A stretch of 26,298 bases of DNA from positions 1 to 26,298 of the forward strand of contig CAIRMY010000107.1 of NCBI GenBank assembly GCA_903879775.1, written 5' to 3'. Numbering within the stretch: the first letter of the stretch is position 1; each line of letters begins with the position of its first letter. A program made the translations under genes and the position numbers. This DNA comes from an uncultured Bacteroidota bacterium. Its GTDB lineage: Bacteria > Bacteroidota > Bacteroidia > NS11-12g > UBA955. The notes beneath the pieces were generated by a model, which searched no databases, was not told the DNA's origin, and was given only the letters and a program-made list of their open reading frames with translations. Positions 15,286 through 23,646 of the stretch are shown piece by piece.

Positions 15286-16251
15286 TTAATTTGTTGCGTT
15301 CTGTTGAGAAGCAATTTTTTTGAATGCCAATTCAACTTTAGAACAGAAGTTTGATTCTACAGAATTTTTACAAACTTCAACCATTTTAAGAAAGGTATCG
15401 GCTTTAGAAATTCCATGACCAACCAAAACAGGAGCCTTCACTCCAAGAACTAAACCACCACCATGATGTTTAAAATTGAATTGATTTAAGAAATCATCTT
15501 GGACGCCTCTTTTCATCAATTGGTAATAGAAACCTTCAACCAATTTTATGACAATATTTCCCGCAAAACCATCACAAACAATTACGTCGGTGGTTTCTGT
15601 GAATAAATCACGGCCTTCAACATTTCCAAAGAAATTAATTTCTGGAGTATTTCTCAGTAGCTGATTTGCAGCTCTAGAGATGATACTGCCCTTTTCATCT
15701 TCTTCACCAATATTTAACAAACCAACACGTGGGCTTTCAATTTTCTTTACAGACTGTGCATATAAAGAACCCAAGATGGCAAATTGCTGTAAATGTTCAG
15801 GCTTGCAATCGGCATTCGCGCCAACATCAAGTAAAATACCTGCATTTCCACTAGGACGAGGAATTGCAGATGTTAAACAAGGACGATCAACGCCTTCAAT
15901 TGGCTTTAGAATTTGAATAGAGCCTACCAACATAGCACCGGTATTTCCAGCGCTAAAAAAAGCATCAATCTTTTTATCGGCCAGATATTCAAATCCAACA
16001 GAGATACTAGAATCTCTCTTTCCGGCCAAAGCTTTAACGGGATGTTCACTCATTTCAATCACTTGAGAGCAGTGAACTATTTCGATATGACTAAGGTCGA
16101 GATTTTCTTGTTCAGCAATCGTTTCGATATCAGATTGAACGCCGAACATCACAAGTTCAACAGTGGGAAATTCTGCAATAGCAAGAACAGCCCCCTTAAT
16201 GGCTTCTAATGGGGCGTAATCACCGCCCATTGCGTCAATACCGATTCTCAT
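15286..16251 (-). CDS. plsX: Phosphate acyltransferase PlsX
   Basis: Makes acyl-phosphate from acyl-ACP, the donor for the first acylation of glycerol 3-phosphate in phospholipid synthesis; a peripheral membrane enzyme. The 321-residue protein begins with the hallmark MRIGIDAMGGDYAP and contains FFSAGNTGAMLV, DVGANADCKPEHLQQFA and VCDGFAGNI, all typical PlsX motifs. It starts 2 bp after rpmF and ends 2 bp before fabH, so all are on one transcript. Confidence 0.97.
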   Translation of the reverse strand: MRIGIDAMGGDYAPLEAIKGAVLAIAEFPTVELVMFGVQSDIETIAEQENLDLSHIEIVHCSQVIEMSEHPVKALAGKRDSSISVGFEYLADKKIDAFFSAGNTGAMLVGSIQILKPIEGVDRPCLTSAIPRPSGNAGILLDVGANADCKPEHLQQFAILGSLYAQSVKKIESPRVGLLNIGEEDEKGSIISRAANQLLRNTPEINFFGNVEGRDLFTETTDVIVCDGFAGNIVIKLVEGFYYQLMKRGVQDDFLNQFNFKHHGGGLVLGVKAPVLVGHGISKADTFLKMVEVCKNSVESNFCSKVELAFKKIASQQNATN

Positions 16252-16253
16252 TA

Positions 16254-16439
16254 TTATGCGTCGTTACGGCCTTTCATAACCTTTACACCGCGATAAGTTC
16301 CGGTCTCAAGGTTAACACGATGATACAATGAAACGTCTCCAGTTACTGGATCAGCAATCATAGGACGTACTTCCAATTTGTCATGTGTACGACGTTTGTC
16401 GCGGCGGGTTTTTGATATTTTTCGCTTAGGATGTGCCAT
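16254..16439 (-). CDS. rpmF: 50S ribosomal protein L32
   Basis: The 61-residue basic protein begins MAHPKRKISKTRRDKRRTHD, the classical L32 N-terminus, followed by a middle part with YHRVN. The zinc-binding cysteines found in some L32 proteins are absent, so this is the C-minus form. It starts 6 bp after yceD and runs directly into plsX, the conserved arrangement linking ribosome and membrane synthesis. Confidence 0.97.
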   Translation of the reverse strand: MAHPKRKISKTRRDKRRTHDKLEVRPMIADPVTGDVSLYHRVNLETGTYRGVKVMKGRNDA

Positions 16440-16445
16440 AATTAT

Positions 16446-16991
16446 TTATTCTTCGTTATTTAATATGTTTTTTAGTTTTTCCCATCGAGGATCTAACTGT
16501 GTAGAACCTTGATTGATTCCGTCTATTTTATCTAACATTAATTGATCACATGGCTTATCTATTAAATCATCGCAGTTCTTAACCATCGGCAATGCAATTA
16601 ACGTTGATTCGTATACTGCTTGCGTTAAGTTAAAACTATAATCTTGAGGTTTCAAATAAATAACATCTGAATTTAAATCGTTCACAACTTCATTTTCTAA
16701 AGTGTGTTCGGAATTTAAATGATAGATGATTTTAAATTCAGCCTCAATAGGTAAACCAATTTCCGCCAAACATCGATCACAAGTAATGTTCATTGTTCCA
16801 GAGGTAAATAAATCTGCAACGATAACATTCCCGTGTTTCTCTATGTCTAATTCAACAAGTAAATTAGCATCTAAGATATCGTGATTGCCGAAATGTTCAA
16901 AGAACGTCTTGTCCAAATTATAGTCAAATTCGTGGTGTCCATCAGTAAGTTTTACAAAATCTACCGACAAATTTTCTATTTTAAAAGACAT
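16446..16991 (-). CDS. yceD: YceD/DUF177 family protein
   Basis: This is a 181-residue protein with the DUF177 pattern: CDRCL in the middle (ITCDRCLAEIGLPIEAEF), then a second Cys pair near NCDDLIDKPCDQ, and DPRWEKLK near the C-terminus. Members sit before rpmF in most bacteria and are linked to 23S rRNA or large-subunit maturation. The frame opens 7 codons earlier at 17012, but that codon lies inside the promoter -7 box, so ATG 16991 (MSFKIENLSVDFVKL) is chosen. First gene of the rpmF-plsX-fabH operon. Confidence 0.9.
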   Translation of the reverse strand: MSFKIENLSVDFVKLTDGHHEFDYNLDKTFFEHFGNHDILDANLLVELDIEKHGNVIVADLFTSGTMNITCDRCLAEIGLPIEAEFKIIYHLNSEHTLENEVVNDLNSDVIYLKPQDYSFNLTQAVYESTLIALPMVKNCDDLIDKPCDQLMLDKIDGINQGSTQLDPRWEKLKNILNNEE

Positions 16992-17009
16992 GATAATTAA
17001 AACGAACTG

Positions 17010-17040
17010 CAAAAGTACAGAATTTTCAAATAAAATCCAA
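17010..17040 (-). promoter_or_regulatory. Promoter of the yceD-rpmF-plsX-fabH operon
   Basis: The minus strand has TTGG (17037-17040), a 19-bp spacer and the exact -7 box TACTTTTG (17010-17017). The box ends 18 nt before the yceD ATG. The gldN terminator lies just upstream, so this operon is transcribed independently of the secretion genes. Confidence 0.7.
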
Positions 17041-17071
17041 TAGAAAAGGATATAATTTATAAAACTACATC

Positions 17072-17100
17072 AAAAAAAGAGGCCATCGAAAGATGGCCTC
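17072..17100 (-). terminator. Terminator of the gldKLMN operon
   Basis: GAGGCCATC and GATGGCCTC form a perfect 9-bp stem with a TTTC loop on the minus strand, followed by seven T. It lies 27 bp after the gldN stop and closes the type IX secretion operon. Confidence 0.95.
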
Positions 17101-17127
17101 TTCTATAAGTTTTTAATTAGATGCTGA

Positions 17128-18141
17128 TTAATACTCCCACAAATCATGTTCGAAAATAAACAAATCATTTTTGATTTTGTCAGATTCTAACAACAAAGCA
17201 GTGTAATCCGTAGAATAAGCACTTTTGTCTTTTAAATATGTATCATCTTGATCTGTAGTTCTAACGATATAACTGTCAAACAATCTATGACCATTAATAT
17301 GTTGATCCCAATTTAAACGCATTGCATCATTGTATCTGTTGAATACTTGAGATTTTGCTAATGTAGGCCTACAATCATCCATCTTTAACCAAAATGGTCT
17401 AATTTCATTTTTCAGATCATTTGTACCCTCGAGGTCAATTACTGGTGCAATAGCAACGATCACTGGACGCATTTCGCCATGTTTATAATCAAAAATCCAA
17501 TCTTCCATGATTTCAAACTTTCGAATTGTCTTCCAGTCAAAAGGATCAGTAACTATTGTGATGTCATAGTTAGAATTATCTTCAGCATCATGATTTTCAG
17601 GATCAACACCGGCTTTCAATGTTCTTTTGTTCCTTAATTTACCACAATTAGCAACAATATCCTCTGGAGTAATGATTCTACGCAATGAATCTGTAGCATA
17701 AGCTCTTACCCTAGCTTGAGTTGCCAATTCCCATAAAACTTGAGTCAACGGTGCTCTCGGCCAAGTCCATGACTTATTTAACTTTTGACGTAAATCAATC
17801 ACTCTCCATACTCTTCTACGAAATTTTTCGTCAGCCTTACGTAAATAAGGACGAGGTATAAATTGACCTTCAACTACAGTCAGGTTGGTATCTTGATTCA
17901 CATATTCTGGTTCATAATGAGATTGAGCATTTGCCACTAATGAAGTGAAATACGAAGAATCATTATTGTAAGCAATTGCAATCGGTGGAATCACAGGCTT
18001 GGTTGCAGGTGTTGCTTCCGTCGCTGGTGTAGGTGGTTTTGGGGGCTGCTGTTGAGTTTCTCCTCCAGAAAAACCAGAACCAAACTGGGCTTGTGAATCA
18101 ATTACTGAAAGTAATATAAAAATCAAAATTATACGTTTCAT
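17128..18141 (-). CDS. gldN: Type IX secretion / gliding motility protein GldN (PorN)
   Basis: Periplasmic component that forms the outer-membrane-associated ring with the lipoprotein GldK and contacts GldM. The 337-residue protein has a signal peptide (MKRIILIFILLSVIDSQAQ). A Pro/Thr/Gln-rich low-complexity stretch follows (about 28-52: TQQQPPKPPTPATEATPA). The conserved GldN core has RPYLRKADEKFRRRVWRVIDLRQKLN, then FDYKHGEMRPVIVAIAP, and ends in LFIFEHDLWEY. It begins 6 bp after gldM. The Pro/Thr-rich linker may be a lineage-specific extension. Name assigned from sequence pattern and gene order. Confidence 0.93.
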   Translation of the reverse strand: MKRIILIFILLSVIDSQAQFGSGFSGGETQQQPPKPPTPATEATPATKPVIPPIAIAYNNDSSYFTSLVANAQSHYEPEYVNQDTNLTVVEGQFIPRPYLRKADEKFRRRVWRVIDLRQKLNKSWTWPRAPLTQVLWELATQARVRAYATDSLRRIITPEDIVANCGKLRNKRTLKAGVDPENHDAEDNSNYDITIVTDPFDWKTIRKFEIMEDWIFDYKHGEMRPVIVAIAPVIDLEGTNDLKNEIRPFWLKMDDCRPTLAKSQVFNRYNDAMRLNWDQHINGHRLFDSYIVRTTDQDDTYLKDKSAYSTDYTALLLESDKIKNDLFIFEHDLWEY

Positions 18142-18147
18142 ATTTTA

Positions 18148-19941
18148 TTATTTTAAAGTTGCTATAACAGATGGCATTAGAACACGCTTGTTACCTGGAC
18201 CTACAGCAATGATGTCCGTAAATTTAACGTCATCTCCTTTTCTTAATTGATTCAAAGTACCAGCTATTTTATCTAATCTAGCACCTTGAACATTTATTGG
18301 AGCAGTATAACCGCGTTGTGCACTAATTCCAGTAAATTTAAAACTTTGAATTTGATACTTTACACCTTCATAAACAAATCCGTCTAGAGCTGCAACAGCA
18401 ACAGGCGCATCTTTTAATTTGGCTAATTCAACTGATCCACTCTTAAAATCAACGTTTCCACATTTAAATGTTGGATCAGGTATACCTTTCACTCTAAAGT
18501 TTTTTGTACCCATTGGCTTCATTCGACCATCTGGTAGTTTTGCAGAAACTTGGATTTGAACATCACTCACTTTTTCAGGAATTGCTACTGTATAGCTTCC
18601 GTTACTTCCGCGTAGAGCGGCGTTTGTAGCCATTCCTACATTTTCTGCGGCCCCAGTTGCATAATTGATTTTACAACCAACTAAACGTGGCACCACATTT
18701 TTAGGATCAATACCTGCAACTGTAATTGAAATTGGATTTTCCAAACCAACATACATTACATTCAACTTAATCGCTTCAATTGAAGCTTGTGGCGCGAATG
18801 CAGTAAATTCTGCTGTTGCCGTTTTCACTTCAAATCCACCACCTGGTTTAGGTACCGAAATTTTCACATCAAGATTATTGGCACCAGCTCTTTGCGGTGT
18901 TACCTTATATTTACCAACACCATTTTCAACAGGTACAGAAGCTCCATTCACGTTGATCATCATGTTTGCTTTTGAATTGTATGCTGCCAATAAAATATCG
19001 GCTTCATAAGTTTGACCTGTAACTACAGCTCCAGTTTTTGCCGAAATCACCGGAATGATTGCATCAAATTTAAAATCTGCAGCACTCACCGATTCTGCTA
19101 AACCTTGACAAACCTCAGCTTCAAGAATTTTTGCATCGTTTTCGATTTTACTCATCATTGCAAAAACCGCAGCCAATGGAGTACTATGCATGTAGACTTC
19201 AGACCATGAAAGTTTTTTACCTTCGTGATCTTCAATTAATCCAGATGTTTTGTTGAATGGATCTTTTACCTCACCCGCAGACAAAGTTGTCTTTAGAGCA
19301 ATATCCTTCATTCTATTATTCAAAAACTCTACAGTTTCTTTGTTTTTAGCCAAGTTTGGATCAGATTGAGCTTTTTTCATCATATTCAACAAGTTTACAC
19401 GAGTTTCGTTGATTTTAGCTTCTAAATCTTTACCTCTTTTACCATTCAATTCTTCGTTAAAATAACGAACATGATCATCAAGGTTATCACCAGAAACCAA
19501 CTCAGGCATTTCACCATTCTTTTTAACAATCCAAGGATATTGATTTGTTTCTATATAATCAGATTTTTTCTCTGGATCAATTTTGAAAGCTAATTTAGGA
19601 TCACCTTGGTTAGGATCTATTGATCCTTGGGAATATCTTAACAATTCAGTTTTGATGCGATGAATATAATCAACTAGAGCTTTTGTTTCGTTATTTGCGT
19701 CAACGCAAAACTTCAAAGCGGATTTAGCTCCAAGATTATTATCTTCAGCAGTTTTTTTCAATCCTTGAACAATTTTTTCGGTTTTAACCTCAATATTGCC
19801 AGTAGATTTTTGCAAACTGTTATCTAAAACTGTAAATGCTAATAATATTTCTTTCGTAACGTTCAAAGCTAGAAGAGCTGTTAACACGAGATACATCATG
19901 TTAATCATCTTCTGCCTTGCCGACAATTTACCACCTGCCAT
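18148..19941 (-). CDS. gldM: Type IX secretion motor / periplasmic shaft protein GldM (PorM)
   Basis: Inner-membrane protein whose single helix sits inside the GldL pentamer and whose periplasmic domains transmit motion to GldK/GldN. The start MAGGKLSARQKMINMMYLVL and the helix LVLTALLALNVTKEILLAF (about 18-36) are diagnostic. A helical N-terminal periplasmic domain (to about 295) is followed by three beta-rich domains (segments near VTGQTYEADILLAA, LNVMYVGLENPISITVAG and FRVKGIPDPTF). At 597 residues it is about 80 longer than the roughly 515 I recall for Flavobacterium and Porphyromonas; the extra length seems to lie in the N-terminal helical domain. AAAGGA lies about 9 nt before the ATG, one of the few Shine-Dalgarno-like sites in the window. 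35 bp after gldL. Confidence 0.95.
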   Translation of the reverse strand: MAGGKLSARQKMINMMYLVLTALLALNVTKEILLAFTVLDNSLQKSTGNIEVKTEKIVQGLKKTAEDNNLGAKSALKFCVDANNETKALVDYIHRIKTELLRYSQGSIDPNQGDPKLAFKIDPEKKSDYIETNQYPWIVKKNGEMPELVSGDNLDDHVRYFNEELNGKRGKDLEAKINETRVNLLNMMKKAQSDPNLAKNKETVEFLNNRMKDIALKTTLSAGEVKDPFNKTSGLIEDHEGKKLSWSEVYMHSTPLAAVFAMMSKIENDAKILEAEVCQGLAESVSAADFKFDAIIPVISAKTGAVVTGQTYEADILLAAYNSKANMMINVNGASVPVENGVGKYKVTPQRAGANNLDVKISVPKPGGGFEVKTATAEFTAFAPQASIEAIKLNVMYVGLENPISITVAGIDPKNVVPRLVGCKINYATGAAENVGMATNAALRGSNGSYTVAIPEKVSDVQIQVSAKLPDGRMKPMGTKNFRVKGIPDPTFKCGNVDFKSGSVELAKLKDAPVAVAALDGFVYEGVKYQIQSFKFTGISAQRGYTAPINVQGARLDKIAGTLNQLRKGDDVKFTDIIAVGPGNKRVLMPSVIATLK

Positions 19942-19976
19942 CTTTTTTTTCCTTTATTATGTGGTATTATAGTAAA

Positions 19977-20636
19977 TTAACGGTTGCCGCCCATAGCGCT
20001 TAACATGTTGCCATAGATTGAGTTTAAGTTACTCAAGTTTTGGTTTAAACGATTCAATTCATTTTTGAAATCGCCTGTAGCTTGCTCTGTTGCTGCGATG
20101 TTATTCAAAACACCACTTAAGCCACTAGAAAATGATCCTAATGAATCTGAAACCATTGCAGAACTGTTTGCGATATCATTCATGTTGTGAGCTGCTTTGG
20201 TTGCACTGTCAGCATATTCTTTGGTTGCTACAGCTGCATTTGACAAACTCGACATATCTTTTACATTTGTGCTCAAAGATACCAATCCAGTACCTAAGCT
20301 TTCGATCAATTCTGGACCAATTTTAGCTTGAGACAAAAGAGAATCTAACTGTTGAGAAACACTTCCACCAGCAGCTTTATCTTTACGCACAGTTGGCTCA
20401 CCACCAGCTAATTCAGGATACACTAAAGACCAATCTGGATCCATGTGAACAGGTTCGAACGCTGAAATGACGAAAATCCCCGCTTCTGTTAATAGACCAA
20501 TAGTCAGCATGGCATTTGCGCCAGGCCAGTGAAGGATTTTAAATAAGGCTCCTACGATTACAATTGCTGCACCGAAACCATACACAAAATTCATGGATGT
20601 TTTCCACTTTTTCGATTCAAAGAAACTTTTACTCAT
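19977..20636 (-). CDS. gldL: Type IX secretion proton-motor protein GldL (PorL)
   Basis: Forms the five-subunit inner-membrane motor with GldM and uses the proton gradient. The 219-residue protein has two membrane helices (about 16-34 and 42-60) in the typical context NFVYGFGAAIVIVGALFKI and HWPGANAML. The second helix carries Glu51 (LLTEAGIF), the position of the intramembrane proton-carrying glutamate, and Glu61 (AFEPVH) lies at its end. The rest (from about 90) is a cytoplasmic, Ser/Asn/Ala-rich helical region likely to form a coiled coil. It lies 57 bp after gldK and 35 bp before gldM. Confidence 0.95.
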   Translation of the reverse strand: MSKSFFESKKWKTSMNFVYGFGAAIVIVGALFKILHWPGANAMLTIGLLTEAGIFVISAFEPVHMDPDWSLVYPELAGGEPTVRKDKAAGGSVSQQLDSLLSQAKIGPELIESLGTGLVSLSTNVKDMSSLSNAAVATKEYADSATKAAHNMNDIANSSAMVSDSLGSFSSGLSGVLNNIAATEQATGDFKNELNRLNQNLSNLNSIYGNMLSAMGGNR

Positions 20637-20693
20637 GTTTTTTTTCTATTTAGTTTTGTTGTTTTTGTTTATTGATTGTTGTTTGTTTTGTAT

Positions 20694-22184
20694 TTATTTT
20701 TTGTCCATACTTGAACGGCCAATATAAGTTTGAACGCATCTGAAACCTACATAGCATTTGCTTGTATCTTGGAATTCATATGTTCTTGCACCGCACTCAA
20801 TGTAATAGGCCACATCTTTCCATGAACCACCACGTATTACTTTCCGTTTTTGGTTGATAGGTACTTTAGCTATTTTAGCTTGCTCTTGAGCATCGTCACT
20901 ATGTTCTTTGAAATAAACATCATAGTTACCGTTTAAATCATGTGAAAATGTATTCGTCGTTTCATCCCATTTCGTTTGTGTCCACTCAGATACGTTTCCT
21001 GACATGTTGTACAAACCAAAATCATTAGGGAAATAAGAGTCAGCTCTTACAGGATAAACACCACCATCACTTGCTCCATAGTCACCACGCATTGGTTTAA
21101 AGTTGGCTAACATACATCCTTTACCATTTCTAGCATAAGGACCACCCCATGGGTATTTGTTGCCAATTCTACCACCACGAGCAGCATATTCCCACTCATA
21201 TTCTGTTGGCAATCTGAAATTTTCAGTATTCGGTAAATGATCATTCATTTCCCAATAAGCCTCTTTTTGATAAGATCTCCAATGACAGAAAGCCCTTGCT
21301 TGTGCCCAATTTACACCAACTACCGGATAGTCGTCGTAACGTGGGTGCCAGAAATAAACTCTTGCCATAGGCTCATTGAATGAATATGTGAAGTCTCTAA
21401 TCCAACAAAGTGTATCTGGGTAAATTAACACATCTTCATCTTTAATGAAATCTTTTCTATTTTGAGGTTTATACTTGTCTCTATTCTTGTCTGAATTTGC
21501 AGCCAATACCAAATCAAACCATTGATAATGGTATTTCAATTTAGAAACATCAATTTGACGTTTACCTCTAAATCTTTCTTCACCTTGATAGAACATTTCG
21601 GCATACAATAATTTATGCAATTCTTTCTGTTCCCAATCTAAAACTTCATCATGGTTAATGAATGGAACTTCAGGAGCATTTGGGTCGTAATCTTCTGCTT
21701 CCTCATCAGGGTTTGGTTTTTTAAACAATTCAGCCACCAATTTATTGCCACCACTTTTATCTGCACTTGGTACGATTTTCTCTTTGATGTCATCTTCGTC
21801 GTACAATTTCATGCGGGCAATTGAATCAATTACGTAGGCTACGAATTGTCTGTATTCGTTGTTTGTGATTTCCGTTTCGTCCATCCAAAAACCAACAATC
21901 GTCATTTGTTTGTTAGGTTGCAAGTACGACTGGAAGATATCCTGACTACCTTGACCAGTATGGAATGTTCCTGTTTTTACGTAAACAGTTCCTGGAGGCT
22001 CAGGGTGGAACCACGGACTTCTACCTTGAACACCTGTAAGGTCTCCAGTGTCTGTAGGTCCACACGCAATAAAGGCAACGACAGAAGCAATTGAAACAAA
22101 GCGTAAACGCTTGTTCCCAATGATCATGTTGAACCCTTTTGTCATCCTCTCTTTAGAGAAGAAACCCATCACTTTACTTTTCAT
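20694..22184 (-). CDS. gldK: Type IX secretion / gliding lipoprotein GldK (PorK)
   Basis: Outer-membrane lipoprotein that forms the large periplasmic ring with GldN. The 496-residue frame has an FGE-sulfatase-type fold: GFWMDETEITNNEYRQFV near the N-terminus, NFRLPTEYEWEYAARGG in the middle, and MSGNVSEWT plus RGGSWKD...GFRCV near the end. A lipobox FIAC places the lipidated Cys at residue 41, after an unusually long n-region. An internal ATG at 22127 (residue 20) would give a more ordinary 21-residue signal (MIIGNKRLRFVSIASVVAFIA). I keep the first ATG because it has the better promoter distance, but the start is open. First gene of gldKLMN. Confidence 0.93.
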   Translation of the reverse strand: MKSKVMGFFSKERMTKGFNMIIGNKRLRFVSIASVVAFIACGPTDTGDLTGVQGRSPWFHPEPPGTVYVKTGTFHTGQGSQDIFQSYLQPNKQMTIVGFWMDETEITNNEYRQFVAYVIDSIARMKLYDEDDIKEKIVPSADKSGGNKLVAELFKKPNPDEEAEDYDPNAPEVPFINHDEVLDWEQKELHKLLYAEMFYQGEERFRGKRQIDVSKLKYHYQWFDLVLAANSDKNRDKYKPQNRKDFIKDEDVLIYPDTLCWIRDFTYSFNEPMARVYFWHPRYDDYPVVGVNWAQARAFCHWRSYQKEAYWEMNDHLPNTENFRLPTEYEWEYAARGGRIGNKYPWGGPYARNGKGCMLANFKPMRGDYGASDGGVYPVRADSYFPNDFGLYNMSGNVSEWTQTKWDETTNTFSHDLNGNYDVYFKEHSDDAQEQAKIAKVPINQKRKVIRGGSWKDVAYYIECGARTYEFQDTSKCYVGFRCVQTYIGRSSMDKK

Positions 22185-22226
22185 TTTTGTGTTTTAGTTT
22201 CGTTTATAGGTACTATTGTGAAGTTG

Positions 22227-22257
22227 CAAAAATAAAGATTACATCCGAAAATGCAAG
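22227..22257 (-). promoter_or_regulatory. Promoter of gldKLMN
   Basis: The minus strand has CTTG (22254-22257), a 19-bp spacer and the exact -7 box TATTTTTG (22227-22234), 42 nt before the first gldK ATG. It lies between porP and gldK, so the four gld genes can be expressed independently of porP. No clear terminator follows porP, so read-through is also possible. Confidence 0.72.
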
Positions 22258-22321
22258 TCTTTTGATATTTTCTTATTATTTAAACGTTATTTTTTAATGT
22301 TTATTGTATGTGAATAAAATA

Positions 22322-23446
22322 TTAATCTGTCTTAGGACTTCTATTCATCCAACGTGGATGGCGATAGATTTTAGGCGGGCGAGCAGGCAATTCGAATGTG
22401 AAACAGTAATTTACTTGTAGTTCATGTGTTCCATAAGAAGTGGTGCGAATATTAGACACAACCAAATCGTATGCATAACCTACTCTCAAACGTTGACGTG
22501 AAGAAGGACCACCATTTCCACCTAATAAAGGAGGATAATATCCAAGCATAAAACTGATTGCATCCACCCCTGCGATATAAGATCTCAAATTTAATCCGCC
22601 AGCAAACATGTCATTATATGTAACCATACCTTGTAAATCTAATTCTGGTTTAACCAATCCACCCGCATCGCCAACAACTGTTTTGATTAACATTGATGGT
22701 TCTAAGGTTAATAAAGGATTTGATAAAAATTGTTCTTGTTTGTATCCTGCTACCAAGTAAATATGTCGTGCAGTTGAAATTTTAATTGCTCCACCACTTC
22801 CATAAGCATAAGTTTGCGGCAACATATTTGTCATACTTAATCCAGCAAACATACCATTGAAAATATTGGGATTTTGATAATAGAAACCTGCGCCAAATGC
22901 CATTTTTGTTTCCCCTGTAACTCCAGTTGGAATATTGGGATCATTTGGATCGTGATATCTCAAGCCATCACCATCTAATTTCTTGGTTAAGCTATTTGCT
23001 TCAAAACCCAATCTGTAAGATACGCCATCGGGGGTTGTGTATGCTGCAGACAAACCACCTCTTATATAGGTGTTGTCTTCATAGGCAACCTGATCTTTAA
23101 TAAAAGAAGCGAAAACACCACCAACATTAATTTTAGCACCGCCAATAGGTATTACAATGGGCGCACTAAAAGCCGCACCGCTTGTTTTTGGTGCGATGTT
23201 TTGTGGTAACTCGCTAGAAATGGGCATTCCGCCTTGTGTTTTTAGCAATTTAGTTTGGTCTTCGTACCCTACGTACTGTTGATGCGTCACTGCATTCAAA
23301 CAAAATTGATTTGACGCACCAGCATATGCCGGGTTGTACATCAATTTGTTGTAGATAAAATGCGTGTACGAAGGATCCTGTTGTGCCTGTAAATTAGCAC
23401 TTCCTGACAATCCCAATACTGCAATCCAAAGTAGTTTTTTTCTCAT
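22322..23446 (-). CDS. porP: PorP/SprF family type IX secretion outer-membrane protein
   Basis: Outer-membrane-associated protein of the secretion/gliding machinery. With ATG 23446 it has 374 residues. It begins with a signal peptide (MRKKLLWIAVLGLSGSANLQA) and the family signature QQDPSYTHFIYNKLMYNPAYAGAS. Alternating beta-strands follow, with Gly/Tyr-rich segments such as AFGAGFYYQNPNIF and LNLRSYIAGVDAISFMLGYYP. The C-terminal part has RLRVGYAYDLVVSNI and GTHELQVNYCF, as in SprF/PorP. The frame opens 8 codons earlier (23470), but MRKK gives the clean signal peptide. It precedes gldK by 137 bp. Whether it is PorP proper or an SprF paralogue cannot be told from sequence alone. Confidence 0.9.
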   Translation of the reverse strand: MRKKLLWIAVLGLSGSANLQAQQDPSYTHFIYNKLMYNPAYAGASNQFCLNAVTHQQYVGYEDQTKLLKTQGGMPISSELPQNIAPKTSGAAFSAPIVIPIGGAKINVGGVFASFIKDQVAYEDNTYIRGGLSAAYTTPDGVSYRLGFEANSLTKKLDGDGLRYHDPNDPNIPTGVTGETKMAFGAGFYYQNPNIFNGMFAGLSMTNMLPQTYAYGSGGAIKISTARHIYLVAGYKQEQFLSNPLLTLEPSMLIKTVVGDAGGLVKPELDLQGMVTYNDMFAGGLNLRSYIAGVDAISFMLGYYPPLLGGNGGPSSRQRLRVGYAYDLVVSNIRTTSYGTHELQVNYCFTFELPARPPKIYRHPRWMNRSPKTD

Positions 23447-23477
23447 TAGGTAACGGCTGTTTTCTAACACTTAAAAA

Positions 23478-23508
23478 CAAAGATGCATTAAATACAACAA
23501 TTTCGCAA
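23478..23508 (-). promoter_or_regulatory. Promoter of porP
   Basis: The minus strand has TTG (23506-23508), a 20-bp spacer and CATCTTTG (23478-23485), a 7/8 match to the -7 box, ending 31 nt before the chosen ATG. The position fits the shorter start (23446); the 23470 start would leave a leader of only a few bases. Confidence 0.6.
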
Positions 23509-23619
23509 CTATTTTTTTTCAAATCATTCTTTTTTTATCTTCATTCGGTATTTCACAATGGTGCGAAAATGGTGGATAATATTCTCATCAAACGTATCGA
23601 TGTCTAATAAATAATTCAC

Positions 23620-23645
23620 AATATTTGTAGTATTAATTGTACAAA
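23620..23645 (+). promoter_or_regulatory. Weak promoter and inverted repeat before the response regulator
   Basis: AATATTTG (23620-23627, 7/8 match to the -7 box) overlaps TTTGTA (23624-23629), which pairs with TACAAA (23640-23645) across 10 bp. The repeat would cover the transcription start and could be an autoregulatory operator. No -33 TTTG is seen. Speculative. Confidence 0.3.
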
Positions 23646-23646
23646 C

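Noticed and set aside
18665..19009. 114-codon open frame on the plus strand inside gldM
   Set aside because: It is antisense to the conserved beta domains of GldM, and no domain or promoter supports it.
22282..22302. Possible hairpin between porP and gldK (AAACGTTA...TAATGTTT)
   Set aside because: It has a mismatch and an AT-only stem, with no T tract on the minus strand; not convincing as a porP terminator.
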